Assembly: GCF_004379255.2 (NCBI RefSeq)
Contig: NC_056049.1
Coordinates: 20,630,063 to 20,694,062 of the forward strand
Reading direction: 5' to 3'
DNA: 64,000 bases
From: Salvia splendens
Taxonomy: Eukaryota > Streptophyta > Magnoliopsida > Lamiales > Lamiaceae
Each line of letters opens with the position of its first letter. The stretch's first letter is position 1. This document shows positions 1 to 12,680 of the stretch, piece after piece. Made by a program: the position numbers and the translations under genes. The notes beneath the pieces were generated by a model. It had not been told where the DNA came from and did not search any database. It saw only the letters and a list, made by a program, of their open reading frames with translations.

Positions 1-108
1 GGCGAATGCAATGGCAGGAAGCCTGCCGCATTGGCTGCCCGTGTTGGTTATTATACAAGCTATTGTAGCCAATTCGGAGTTAATCCCGGACCTAATCTTC
101 GTTGTTAA
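1..108 (+). CDS. GH19 chitinase, C-terminal end (partial)
   Basis: Reading frame 1 is open from the window edge and ends at TAA (106-108), giving 35 residues that begin GECNGRKPAALAARVGYYTS and end CSQFGVNPGPNLRC. This matches the end of plant family 19 chitinases: the E-C-N/G segment, an A-x-V/L-x-x-R-V-x-Y-Y run, a Cys, then F-G-V-x-P-G-x-N-L-x-C at the stop. Ending directly after the N-L-x-C cysteine, with no vacuolar extension, fits the class IV/secreted type. The enzymes cut beta-1,4-N-acetylglucosamine chains of fungal walls and act in the apoplast. The catalytic core lies outside the window, so activity and exact class cannot be judged. A polyadenylation-like AATAAA sits at 159-164. 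Confidence 0.85.
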   Translation, partial: GECNGRKPAALAARVGYYTSYCSQFGVNPGPNLRC

Positions 109-517
109 GAGAGATTATTGGAATATGTAAGGCCTAATGAGCTGATTAATGGGATTGAAATAAATGCAGTGTGATTGATTATGCTTTATTCGAATCTTAT
201 ACAAACCATATTACATATCATTCACCAAAAATCAGCCGTGAGGACAAAAGTAATTAACTACTACTACTATTATTTAATTATCAATAAAGGTCATTGTGTT
301 AATGAATTAAAATCAATATTAAAATTAACGGCTTGGGTCTAAAACTATATATGATTGATTCTTTACCTATAAATTGATTTATGAGTATTTATACTTATCT
401 TTTTCATATCTCGGCTCGGGTCATTGAATACAATCCCATTTAAATTGATAAGTGTGTTTTCTAAAAACTCTCCCATGTGGGATTTTAAAAAAATCATCTT
501 TATTTTTCTAATATTGA
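109..517 (+). other. 3' flank of the chitinase gene
   Basis: AT-rich non-coding sequence after the chitinase stop. AATAAA at 159-164 is a reasonable polyadenylation signal. I see no ORF with protein-like composition and no repeat boundary before the MITE that follows. Confidence 0.5.
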
Positions 518-519
518 TA

Positions 520-741
520 CTCCCTGCGTCTCTATTGAGTTGAGTCGTATATCTCTTTGAAATGTCTTGAGTCATTTCCTTTTTAATGAAAAAATAAAAC
601 ATCCAATCAGTGTTACTTTATTTCACTATCTATTTACTCTCTCTTATCTTTCCTACTTTATTCCTCTCTCCTACTTTTTAACACAATTTATTAATCTCCG
701 TTCTCAAAAGTTATGTCTCAACTTAATTAGGACGGAGGGAA
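520..741. mobile_element. Stowaway-like MITE
   Basis: Begins after a TA with CTCCCTGCGTCTC and ends with GGACGGAGGGA before an A/T pair. These are degenerate forms of the CTCCCTCCGTCCC / GGGACGGAGGGAG termini of Stowaway (Tc1/mariner-derived) MITEs. The body is AT-rich with no coding capacity. Confidence 0.7.
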
Positions 742-1084
742 TATCTTATTTCTCGTCTTCTAACTAATGAGTACTAGGGTTCAGATCATGAATCCATGCA
801 GATTGGATTAAGCCATATATGTTTGTACTTTCACTAATTCAACTGAGCATCAATTTAATCCTAGTTAAACATAATATTATGGATCACTACTAAAAATAAT
901 AATATTTAATGTCAGTTCAATCTCAAGATCATGAGTAATTTAGACATTCTGTTTCATTTCAATAATTAATATGTTTAAGATTTGGATATCCATTAATTAA
1001 TTAAAGTATGATACTAGCTCTTTAATTAATTAACATGTTATTCCAAGAGTGGTTTAGTTCATGTAACTAATTTAGAAGCTAGTA

Positions 1085-1315
1085 CTCTATCAGTTCCAAA
1101 AAATAGGCACTTTGGATTCGATACGAGTTTTAATGCAAAATTGATAAAGTAAGAGAATGGTACTGAGAAAAAGTAATTAAAGTATTATTAGAGGAGAATG
1201 AGTCTCACGTTATAAGAGATAAAAGATGTTCTAAAATTAGAAAGTGCATATTCTTGTGAAATATGTGGAACGAACTAAAAAGGAAAGAGTGAATATTCTT
1301 GTGGGACGGAAAGAG
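1085..1315. mobile_element. Stowaway-like MITE
   Basis: Flanked by TA (1083-1084 and 1316-1317). Starts CTCTATCAGTTCC and ends GGGACGGAAAGAG. The internal phrases resemble, in the opposite orientation, the MITE at 22106-22328, so both belong to one subfamily. Confidence 0.7.
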
Positions 1316-1923
1316 TATTAGATAGCCAATGTGTGATAGCATTCCCTAAGTTCGAAACCTTGTGTTTATCCTTTAGCTATACTATTCTCACCTTGTTATA
1401 CTTGCAAGTAGTTGTAGCTGATAATAAAATAGTACATATAATAAGTAACGTTATAATTATGAGTAGAACACTACATAGCTTAATTAGATCATCAAACATT
1501 CCGGTAGTAATTAAACTGCCGGTGCACGCGCTGATCAATTATCTAACAAGTAACGTTATATAGGTTATGTTATTACGATTAATGTTATGTATTTTACTAA
1601 AGATATTATTCTTCATGTGTCTTATTCAAAATGATCACTCTCATCATGAATGACACAATGATTTGGTGGAATTGTTAAGTGTAATAAAATTTAAAATATG
1701 TATATACTAATTAATTAAATACTTTAATGGAAAAAGTGAATACATAATTTTCATTCAAAAATATTAAAATATGATGTTGATTAAAATAAAAAATATAAAT
1801 TGGACATCTGTAATAGGATTGAGAAAGTATTACTAGTTTTTTAATTACAAATCTAAATCAAATTAAAGGCTTCCCGCTTAATTAAGCTTAAATATAGTGA
1901 TGAGTCTACTCTATACATAAAGC
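1316..1923. other. AT-rich intergenic, no gene seen
   Basis: No protein-like frame, RNA gene or clear repeat boundary was found here. The 76-codon frame at 1333-1563 has no recognisable domain and no promoter context. Confidence 0.5.
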
Positions 1924-2175
1924 CACTGGCGGACCTACATTGGGTTACGGGGATCCATGAAACCCTCAACTATTTTACAAATGACTATACATTATTTATA
2001 TTAACAATAGTGCTAAATAACTCAGTAGCGCAATTGACTTCTTATCAGCAACAATCACTTTACACATATCACTATCTTTTATAATTGATTCTTTAATTCG
2101 TCGATATATAAAAATATTGTAGTACTAGGAACACTGGTTTGGACCCCCACCATCAAAATCATGCGTCCGGCACTG
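1924..2175. mobile_element. hAT-type MITE with perfect 8-bp TSD
   Basis: Terminal sequences CACTGGCGGACC and GTCCGGCACTG are imperfect inverted repeats, continuing inward as GGATCC-like and GGACCCCC-like tracts. The element is flanked on both sides by CATAAAGC (1916-1923 and 2176-2183), a perfect 8-bp target duplication as made by hAT transposases. At 252 bp it has no coding capacity. Confidence 0.8.
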
Positions 2176-2325
2176 CATAAAGCTCGAGACTTGGCTCCAT
2201 AACTGAAAGATACATCAACTAGATTGAGATATTGGACATGTATTAATTAGAGTTGGAGTTTAATTAATTAGAGATAAATATACTTTTATCCCTAAACATT
2301 ACTATAATATTAAACACTACTCATA

Positions 2326-2420
2326 TCTATACATATAGAAAGTTCCAGTTTTTTGGCATGCCATGTGGCACTGATTTGGGCGGGAAAATGAAGTTTGTTT
2401 TATTTTTTATTTTTATTTTT
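2326..2420 (+). mobile_element. Possible Helitron 5' end
   Basis: The sequence starts TCTATACATATAGAAAGTTC after an A, and shortly after contains a GCATGCCATGTGGCA block followed by GGGCGGGAAAA. This style of 5' end (TCTATAC, then a GCCACATGGC-type motif) is seen in non-autonomous plant Helitrons. I could not find the 3' hairpin plus CTRR end, so the extent is unknown. Confidence 0.4.
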
Positions 2421-5400
2421 TTGCCTTATTTCATGCATATTTGTTACTGTTTTTACACTCAATGTAAAAGCAATTTATGGTTCCAATGTTTGTATTCTGT
2501 TTTTGTTTCGATTTTTTAGCTATAGGTTTCATTGGTGTGTACACTTAAACCTATTCTATTACAAATAAATAGGTATTATAGAAAATTACATATATACATA
2601 TTTGAATAGGAATTGAGATACAAAAAATACTCCAAGTTCCAATGCAACTCGAAACCTGAACAAACATAAAAAATAGATTAGTTTTCATACATTTATAACA
2701 TGAACAATAGGATAAAATTATATAATTGAGTTTGTACAAGTAAAATATAAACTGGAAATTATATTACTGCATTTTTACAACTAAAATATGAACTGGAAAT
2801 AACTCAATGTACATTTGTATATTGAAAGTCAACTAGAGATACAGCTAATCTGAAATGCATAATTAAATGTCATACATGAAATCTATGCAAGTTTGATAAT
2901 CATATAGCAAAATGTAAAATAGCAAAGAGAGAATGGGTAGGATATTAACACTAAATGGAAAGCATCAACAAAATTATTTAGTTTTGGAAGTCATCTAGAC
3001 TTATTGCAAAAATCTGAAATATTTGATTAAGAGTCATACATGAAATGTATGCAAGTTTGATTATGTTATAGCATTAATTAAGAGAAATAGCAAGAGAGAA
3101 TGATTAGTATATCAACAATAAACAATCAATAAAAATCATGAACTAAATTAATGAATAATGTTTTTGGAAGTGATGAGCAGAAATGGATTTATGATTAGAT
3201 TGTATTGCAGATAAGTCATCTATAATGTTTCAGTATTTTTATGATTCATGTGCAACTAATATAAACAATAGAAGTCCATACCTCTTTTAGAATTATCTAA
3301 TTTCAGAATCAAATATAGCACTTAAGTAGCCACTGGAATGTTGCATATTTCCAAATCTGCTTTTTAATATATAGATGTCAGTGTTAATTGAATCATTACC
3401 ATCTGCATTAATAAAAAGAGTAATGCTAAATGGTCATATGATCAACCATAATATTAAAAAAATATTAAAATTATGTGTACTTAATGCTAAATTGGTGAAA
3501 TTTATGCATCTAGAGAGTTACAATTTTTTAAAGACTAATATACCCTTAAATATTAAATACTTATGTAGTAGTAGAATATATTGTATTTGTATCTTCAAAT
3601 ATAAATGGTGCTCTTATATTTGTATCCAACCAATAATACGACAATTTGAACTTCAAATTTCATTCTTCATTCTTGACTTGATTGGAAAATCAATAGATCC
3701 AACTCTACGACATGATGAAAAAATGTACTTTTTCATAGTTATTTCCTAATACCTACATTTAGAAAACATTGAATCATACAATTTAGTTACGTAATTTAAT
3801 TATTTTGAAAATTTTAACTATACTAATATTTAATTATTATAAAATTGTTTAGTAATCAAACATGCACTTATATGTAATCAAACACATATTTTAGTAATTC
3901 AAAAATACTAAAATTTATTCAGATTATTTAATATGTATAATTAATTTTGAAGTCCTGATAAAATATGCTACTGGTATTTCAATTCTATTATTAGTGATTA
4001 TTTATGTTTAGCTTCACTTATTTAATTTAAACTAATTTAAAGTATACTATAACTTATCCTGTTTTAAAACAAGTTGTGAATAAAATACATGTAAATACTA
4101 TAACAATCTATTGATATAAAAACAATTCAATTTTAGTTATACTACATATTTATTTACTGTTTAATTATAGTGAAATAATTTAAATTTAATGAAAACACAT
4201 ACTATTAATAATATTAATATTTTGTCAAGATAATTCAGATTTAACTATTTACTAAATTTTATAACTAATTTTATATATAAAATATATTTAACCTTGGTGT
4301 TATATCAAAACCTACTCACTAATAAGGAAATGTAATGTTACATATTCACAACTTATTTTGAAACTATATAGAAAATTGTTAAATTGAAGTTTGATATTTC
4401 AATAACTTGTAAAATAATGAATTAATATTGACTTTTAAAGTAATAAACTAAACGGAAAAAATGAAAAAAAAAACCAATGCATAGATGGACTAAATCAGAA
4501 TTGTATTAATGAATAATTCTCACATAAAGTATTTAGCATAGTAATTTAATTTCTCCCTCTTTCTTTCTGAGTATGCTATACCATAACATCTTATGGTACA
4601 TAAAATTAATAATTAAATCTAAATATATTAAAATCATCAATCTCACAAGACTTTATCAATAATTTATAAAATTTAATAATACTAAAAAAACAACTTTATT
4701 AATATATATGTATATATAATATCATTTATTAAAAAAACATTACACAACTTGAAAAATAAAATCTATAAAGGCATCTCCAACTATCTATACTAAACTCAAA
4801 TTGATTTTTGAGCATATGTCACACCAAAAAGTGATTTTACTTCAACCATATATAACATTTTTTGGTATATGTCTCACAAAAGTTTTGTAGTAGCTTCATG
4901 TTAGATGTTGTTCCGTAGAAATGCTTTTAATTAATAACTAAAATTTTAATTTTAACTAATTTTTTATTTAAAATACATTTAATCATAATATTCAAGTAAC
5001 TTATAAAAATTAATAAAAATATCATTTTAATATTTTTCGAAGAAGACTATTTCACTTAAAAATATAATGTCATATATTGATATTATCATTTAATTTACTA
5101 TATATGTATATAATATGATCATATAATTTATATATACATATTATTATTATTGATTTTTGTAATATTTCATGATATAGTGGTGTATATATACTGATTAGTG
5201 TATACATTGTAGTATTATGTCACTGTATAGTTGCTAGTCAAAAAATATATTCTACTATAAATTCAAATGTTGTTTCATTTTTTATTCATTTTTTAGTTAT
5301 AGAAAAAATGGACAAAATGAAGTTTGATTTTTAAGCAACTTATAAAAGTAATGAGTCCTATAACTTTTACCAATTTTGTCTTTCTTTCACTCAATTATTT

Positions 5401-7976
5401 TTTGATTGATCTCTTATTAAATCAATCGAATCTCAATTCAATTTTCTATGTGAAGATTTAAATTAAGTTGATATTCAAATGTTGGATCCATTCATAGTTA
5501 AACTAGATGTTTTAATTGATTTTATATTGAATTGATAATTTCAATTAACCTTAAATTCGTTTGAAAAAATAAAAAAAATAAACATATTACAATAGTAGCT
5601 AGATAACTTCATCATCATCTTATTGATTATATATTATGGAGTATTGTACTCCTGATAACTAAAATTAAAAAAAACTATTATTAAGATTATATAATATAAT
5701 AATAATAAAAACAAAGTACTAGTTGAGTACAAATTACTCGAATAAAGAATGGAAAGAAGCCACAATTAAAAACTAAGGGTAATATTGTTAACTGAATTAA
5801 GCATTAAATGATACCATTAAACTATTAATATTCAAAAATACCTATATTTACTGAAATGCCATTTATGGCCAACCATATTATGGCCACATAACTTTACCCT
5901 AATAAAAAACATATCATTTAATCTAATCCTTCATATTGTAATGATTCTGTTATAATCTTATCATTTTTCCAATGATTCTGTTATAATCTTATCATTTTTA
6001 AAACATCTAATCTTGAACATCTATATATAGATTTATAAATAAGAATAATACCTTTTTTGGACAAATTTGATATTAATTTGTAAAATCCTTCTTTGGTCTT
6101 GCAATTGTTTTTTAATATATATCCTGCAGATGAAATCATTTGTCTATTAGTATGTTAATCTGAAAAGAATATAGTTGTTAATTTTTTTTAAACAACTAAT
6201 GTTGAACTTGAACTGTGTTTAACTGAAACCGTATAGTAATAAATAAGAATAGTACCTTTTCTGCTGGAATAATTCTGATATGATTTTGTATAATACTTCT
6301 ATTGATTCTTCAAATGTTTTTGTTATTAAAATCCTGCAACTTAAATCATCTGTGGATAAGTATATTAATCTCAAGATAATATATTTTTTAAAGCTTAATC
6401 TATACAATTTGTTACCTTTTCAAAGTAATGCCTTCTTCGTCTTCTGTTATCTACTTTGTAGAGTGTAGAATCAAAAAGGCTTCAGGTGTGCAACATCTTT
6501 TGTGCCTTCTTTCTATAATGATTGCTTCCTTTATTCTCTCTTATTCTCCTTCCATATGAGATGTATTTTGTATCCTTTCTTCTTCCTCTTATTTTTGACA
6601 TATTCTAGTTTAGGATGCAGATTTGAAGAGGTTTATAGGCTTGCATTCTCTAGGTGTCTCTTTTTGTATTTGTTGCAACTATATTTCTCTCTCTTCTACC
6701 TTGAAAATGAGAGGCGGTTGTTCTCTCATTAGGTTTTCTTCTATTTATTGTTGGTATTCCTGCAAAATAGAGCAAATATTAATAAGGGAACACAATATGT
6801 TAATTATTAATAGGGCTGTCAGTAGGCCCAATTAATGAGATCTGTATTTAATACACAATGCATGGAAATTCACATGATTTATATTCCTATGTAGCAGTTC
6901 TAATAAATAACCTATTTCAGAACTTGAGCATTGTTTTTTATTCGTTTTTGCATATTTTTTAGTTAATTCTTTGTTATTATCTTTTATTTTTTATTATTTG
7001 TTATTTCAAAGGTCTTACCAATGATAATGTTTGTTTTCCGAAGATGATTTCTTTTTATTCTGTTGTCTTATGCAAATGAACTCCTATAAATACCCTCTTC
7101 TACTTCTTCTTTACTCACCCTGCAACATACTTCACACTATCATAAACTTCCATTCTTCTTTTGGTATCTGACTCTTTCATCTAAGTCCATTCTCTCTGAT
7201 TTCTCTAATTATCATCTTTCATCTTTTCATACCATCATAATTCCAGTTCTCTTTGCAGCACCATTCTTTTGTTTTTTTATTTTAGTTTATACTCTCTGGA
7301 TATTCTTTGATGTATCTGCAGTTTAGTTTAGTGTAATTCTTATATATATTTCTCTAATATCATCTATAGATGAATCATATATGCTATATGCATTAGTCAT
7401 TAAAGATCTGTTGCAACACCATTGTTTAGTTTTTTTAGTATAATATATCTGCAGTTTAGTGGAGTTTAGTGTAACTTACATGCTTATACCTTATGTTTAT
7501 ACAACTCTACATTGTTTAGCTGACCTGTTTAGTATTGTTTAGCTGACCTGTTTGGAAGCTTTCTTCCCTCAGGCACTTCTTAGATGTCATTTTTTATTGT
7601 TAAACAACTCCAAATGTGGAATCATCAGTATCTGCAAAAGAAGTTATTTAGAATGTGCCTGTTTTGGTATTTGTCTATTTAATTACAATGGCTAACCATT
7701 AGCTAATTTTACCAGTAATCATATATTCTTGTATGCAGTTTCTTTCATTATATAGGTTGTACTTTTATTACAAAGCTTCTTTACTACATAATTGCTCATA
7801 TTCTGAAATTATATCTTAGGTTAAGTTTATTTTAACTGACCTCTTTGGAAGTATTATGTTCTCCTTTCCTTCTCCTCCCCTTTTTGGAATCTTTTGAACC
7901 TACATAAGAATAGAGTTATTATTAATTTAAAAGTTTGTAAATGTTACTAAAATCTATATTTTTGTCACAAACAAGC
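2421..7976. other. AT-rich gene-free stretch with degenerate duplications
   Basis: No convincing coding gene. Three local duplications are visible. One is a roughly 200-bp unit at about 2840-2940 and 3010-3110, sharing CATACATGAAA and GCAAGTTTGAT phrases. One is a 34-bp direct repeat at about 5938-6000. One is a roughly 190-bp unit at about 6050-6200 and 6240-6400, sharing CCTGCA and AAATCAT phrases. The region may be the body of a Helitron or other decayed element. Short ORFs (for example 3375-3749 and 6502-6732) show no domain. Confidence 0.45.
7085..7130 (+). promoter_or_regulatory. TATA-type core promoter without a downstream ORF
   Basis: TATAAATA at 7085-7092, flanked by C-rich bases, is followed by a CT-rich leader-like stretch (CTCTTCTACTTCTTC, then CACACTATCATAAAC). 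It has the look of a plant TATA promoter plus 5' UTR. No long ORF follows, so it would drive either a non-coding RNA or a lost or captured gene start. Confidence 0.35.
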
Positions 7977-9457
7977 TGTTGTTGAACTATGAAGGGGTTG
8001 GCAGCGGAAGCGTGCGTTCTAGCGGATTACATAAAACTGATCTATTTAGCAGATTATTTAGATAAATTCTATTCGCGCAATTATCACATGTATCATGCTC
8101 ATAACTTGAATTCTAAACACGTTTTAGTACAAATAATCCATAAAACATACGTACTACGGAGTTAGCCAATTTACCTCGTTGATTCACTTAAGAATCGAAG
8201 ATGGCTTGCGTCTTCTCCACATGAAGATCTTGAGAACTCGACCTCGGATCTTCTGACTTGTGTCCCGGACTGTAGACTGATATTTGTATGGGCAAATCTC
8301 ACCAGTGTACTAGGACTTAAATAATAAAGACAGAAATCTGCTCACAGAAGGAGAGCAATTTTCGATCATTTCTCAAAGATGAGGGGGACTAAAATTATGA
8401 TGTGGAAAAAGTGTTAATTCTGTCTCCTTTATTCTCCTATTTATATTAAGTCACATATTGGGCTCAGTCAGGGATCTAAGGAAGAATTTGGACATGGCCT
8501 CACCCAATTAGCTTTTCACTAATTAAATTGAACCCACAATTTAATACAAGCTTATATTGGAATATTACAAGCAGCCACTACAGAAGTAATATTGCACTGC
8601 CTTTTCAAATCCGAAATTACAAGTATTCCGGGTTTCCTTTTAGTGTGTTACATTCATTTCCCGCGCTTAAGATAGAAACATCCATTAATTAATCAATGTC
8701 TGTTATGGACTTAATTAATTAACATATTTTAATCTACAAGAGTGGACTTAGCAAGAAACTCTTATTTATTATTCATAGAGTAATCAAACTCCAACTAGCT
8801 AGGTTCCGAATAATAAAACCATGTTTCGAGCTCCTCTTGTGGATGTTATCAAACGAGACTCTCCTCGCGCATGATTCAACGTAATAGCAATCCTAGCACC
8901 GCTAGATAATGATCACCACTACCCAATATACCTGGATTGTTGGGTGACGAAAAACCCGCACCTTTGGTAAGTCAAAGTAGTAGATACTCAATATCATATG
9001 CTCAATGCTAATGTACATTGATTAAGAAATTAATTATCAAGACCTCGTCTTTCAGTAGATAGCATAAAGACTCGTCTTGCCGGTTAGATCCAATTCAGTG
9101 CTATACCACACCAACGTCATCTTATTTCAATAAGACTTAGAAATAATCGGACTGACATTGCAACCTTTCACGGTAGGTAGTCTAGACCTATCTAAGTTGT
9201 GAAATTCTTATTTTTCTTTGTTCAGAACTGACCGTGTTGACTTAAATTGGACGCGGTCCACAACCGGTCTACTAAAACAAAGACTTAGACTTTGTTACGT
9301 TCGCTTATACATTTAAATATGCAATAAACATCCATTAAATGTAAAACATAATAATATTATGACAAAAATAATCTGTTGCATTTATTGATAAATAATAATT
9401 AGAGTTTTATTGTATTCAATCATTCGAAAGGTGATTTCTAGTATACAAACCCTAACA
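7977..9457 (-). repeat. 3' LTR of Copia-1
   Basis: On the minus strand it starts TGTTAGGGTTTGTATACTAG, directly after the polypurine tract, and is proposed to end in AACAACA at 7977. The outer end is inferred from the TG/CA rule because no second LTR exists to align; the inner end is firm. No coding sequence is visible inside. Confidence 0.6.
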
Positions 9458-9470
9458 ATCTCCCACTTAT
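9458..9470 (-). other. Polypurine tract of Copia-1
   Basis: ATAAGTGGGAGAT on the minus strand sits immediately before the TGTTAG LTR start, the expected place for plus-strand priming during reverse transcription. Confidence 0.75.
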
Positions 9471-9528
9471 ACTCAAAACAACTTTCGAGTATACAAAATA
9501 GTAGTGCATACGTCTAAATTTCTCCCAC

Positions 9529-12500
9529 CTATACTGAAAGCGAGTTGAGGTCTTGAATGAATCGAACTCCCATCCCTTCAACGTGTCCCTCAAACGGTTT
9601 CACCGCCAATGCCTTTGTAAAAGGATCTGTCAGGTTGTTCTCTGACGCAATCTTGACCAGTTGTATGTCTCCTCTCTTCACTGTCTTTGATGATATGATA
9701 CTTCCGCTCTATGTGTTTACTCGCTTTGTGAGCTCTTGGTTCTTTCGAGTTTGCCATAGCACTAGAATTGTCACAGTAAATGGTGATGCTCTTGGGCAGA
9801 TTCGTAACCACACCTAAATCCATAAGGAAGTTCTTGAACCATACTGCCTCTTTTGCAGCCTCCGAAGCGGCCACATACTCGGCTTCCATGGTCGAGTCCG
9901 CGATGCATTTCTGCTTCACACTCTTCCAAATTACGCATCCACCTCCTTAGGTGAACACATATCTTGAAGTAGATTTTCTCGAGTCCTGATCAGCTTGAAA
10001 GTCTGAGTCAGTATATCCCAAAGGACAGAGCTCGACTGCATTGTAAACTAGAGCATAGTCCTTAGTCCGTTTAAGGTACTTGAGTATGTTCTTCACGGCA
10101 GTCCAATGTCCTTGGCCTGGATTTGACTGATATCTCGCCACCATGCCAACAGCAAAGCAGCTATCAGGTTTCGTACAAAGCATAACATACATGAGACTTC
10201 CGAATGCCGAAGCATATGGAATCCTTCTCATTGCTTGTATCTCAGACAGCGTTTTGGGGCACATCTCTTGAGATAGATGGATGCCATGTCTAAAAGGCAA
10301 GAAACCTTTCTTGGCGTCCTGCATGCTGAAACGACTAAGTACTATGTTGATGTAAGGTTCTTGAGATAAACACAACATCTTATTTTCTTGATTCCGAAGA
10401 ATCTTGATCCCGAGGATGTGTCCCGCATCCCCCATATCCTTCATCTCGAACTGGTTTGACAACCAAGTTCGTAGTGATGACAACATCTTTTTATTGTTTC
10501 CAATTAGAAGAATGTCATCTACATATAAAACTAAGAACACTACATTCCTCTTCTCAACCTTCTTATACACACAACTTTCATTTGGGCACTTTTCGAATCC
10601 AAACTTGTGAACAGTTTGATCGAAACACTGGTTCCACGATCTAGATGCTTGCTTAAGGCCATAAATGGCCTTCTTAAGCTTCCAAACCATGTGTTCCTTG
10701 CCCTTTATGGCATATCCCTCGGGTTGTTCCAAGTAGATGGTCTCCTCAAGACCGTCGTTCAGAAACGCAGTCTTAATGTCCATCTGCCATACATCCCAAT
10801 CCATATGAGCTGTAATAGACAATAGTATCCGGATCGATTTGAGCATGGCCACCGGGGAGAAAGTCTCATCGTAATCAACACCTTCCTTTTGGGTATACCC
10901 CTTGGCCACTAGTCTTGCCTTGACGACTTTTACTCGTCCATCGGGTCCACGTTTACGTTTATATATCCACTTGCTCCCAATAGCAATACAACCTTCGGGT
11001 AGGATGGACAAATCGTAGACGTCTTTGTCTATCATAGATTGTATTTCCAAATCCATTGCTTTCACCCATTCGCAATGATCGACATCTGCCAGCGCCTCTG
11101 CAAAGTTCAAGGAATCTAATACATTGCTGTCCGAGGAGTGATCCATGGATTCCCCCAAACCAATGTATCTTTCGGGCTCATGCGAGACCCTCCCACTGCG
11201 GCGCGACACTACAATATTTGGAGTAGAAGTTGAAGTTTCGGGAATTGTTTGTATACTTGGTACTTGTTCTTAGTTAATGGAACGTGTGACAGAAGTTAGC
11301 TCATCAAGAGCCACTTCACTGCTGGGTTTATGATTCATTACATAGTCTTCCTCTAAGAATGTCGCGTGAGTGCTCACAATAACTTTCTTATCTCGGAGAC
11401 TATAGAATTCATAAGCTTTCGTCCCTCTAGGGTACCCTATAAACAAACATACCTCCGTCCTTGATCCTAGCTTAGTTGGATCCTTTTCCAATACATGAGT
11501 CGGGCAACCCCAAATCTTGAGATGTGATAGATTGGGCTTGCGCCCAGTCCACAACTCATAAGGAGTAGTAGGTACGGATTTTGACGGTAAATTGTCTAAT
11601 ATATGGCTTGCAGAGCGCAAGGCATGTCCCCAAAACGAAATATGTAGTCGTGCATAACTCATCATCGACCGGACCATGTTTAACAAGGTCTTGTTCCTTC
11701 TTTCAGCCATGTCGTTCTGCTGGGACGTGCCCGGCGCAGTCAGTTGGGATTCAATTCCCGACTCTGATAAGTAGTCCAAAAACTCGGCATTGAGGTATTC
11801 GCCTACGCGATCAGATCGCAGGCATTTGATACTCTCACCATGATACTTCTCCACTTGAGCCTTAAAGTCCTTGAACTTTTCAAAAGACTCTGACTTGTGG
11901 GCCATCAAATAGACATATCCAATTTTCGAGAAGTGATCAATGAATGTGATGAAATATCGAAAACCACCTCTTGATTCAGTAGACATTGGTCCACATACAT
12001 CAGAATGAACGAGCTCAAGTACTTCCTTGGCCCTATTGCCCTTAGTCTGAAAATGCCTCTTGGTCATCTTGCCTTCTAAGCATGACTCACATTTATGAAA
12101 GGGTTCCTCCTCTAGACCTTTAATAAGATCTTGTTGAACAAGAGAATGGATCCTCCTTTCATTGGCAAAACCAACTCTAAGGTGCCACAAGTACGTTTCG
12201 TTCATTGAACTTGAAGGTTCCTTTCGTTTCTTTGAAATTTTCGATGTTGTATTGAGTTCTGATTTGCGATTATTAAACTGTGTAGTTGTGATTGTGTACA
12301 GATCGTTTTCCATGATACCACGACAGATATAAGAACCATCTTTCTTAATAACACAGTTGTCATTAAAAGAAATCGAATATCCATCAAAAACCAATTTAAA
12401 AACTGAAATTAAATTTCTTCTAAAAGAAGGTATCAACAAAACATTCTTCAAAAAAAAAAAATCTGTCACTACTAAAGCGCAAAAAACGTCTCCCACTGCA

Positions 12501-12680
12501 ACGGCCGCCACTTTTGTAGTGTCGCCCAGCTGGACTTCGATCTCACGATCATGTAGCCGTCTTGTCACCTGCATTAAGTCAGGATCAAAACAAATATGAT
12601 CAGTAGCTCATGTGTCAATAACCCAAGTGCAAGTAGACGTCGATGCCAAACATGACTCGACTACTAAAGCTTGGTGCATA
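9529..12680 (-). pseudogene. Copia-1 pol (protease, integrase, RT, RNase H), broken
   Basis: Three long minus-strand frames (11270-12574, 9947-11209, 9590-9919) give a nearly complete pol. The protease region reads W-V-I-D-T, then a stop (TGA) where the active-site Gly is expected, then A-T-D-H-I. Integrase shows the HSDVCGPM segment, then LRSDR and MAERRNKT, placing the D-D-E residues. RT carries VKARLVAKGYTQKEGVDYDE and LVLYVDDILLIGN (YVDD catalytic box). RNase H carries ADSTMEAEYVAASEAAKEA and a YCDNSSA motif. Short breaks separate the frames and the last one shifts near 9590; the original pol stop is probably TAG at 9529-9531. The element cannot make an intact polyprotein, although RT and integrase frames are long enough to suggest moderate age. 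Confidence 0.85.

Noticed and set aside
3375..3749. 124-codon ORF
   Set aside because: No recognisable domain, AT-driven codon content, no promoter or neighbour support.
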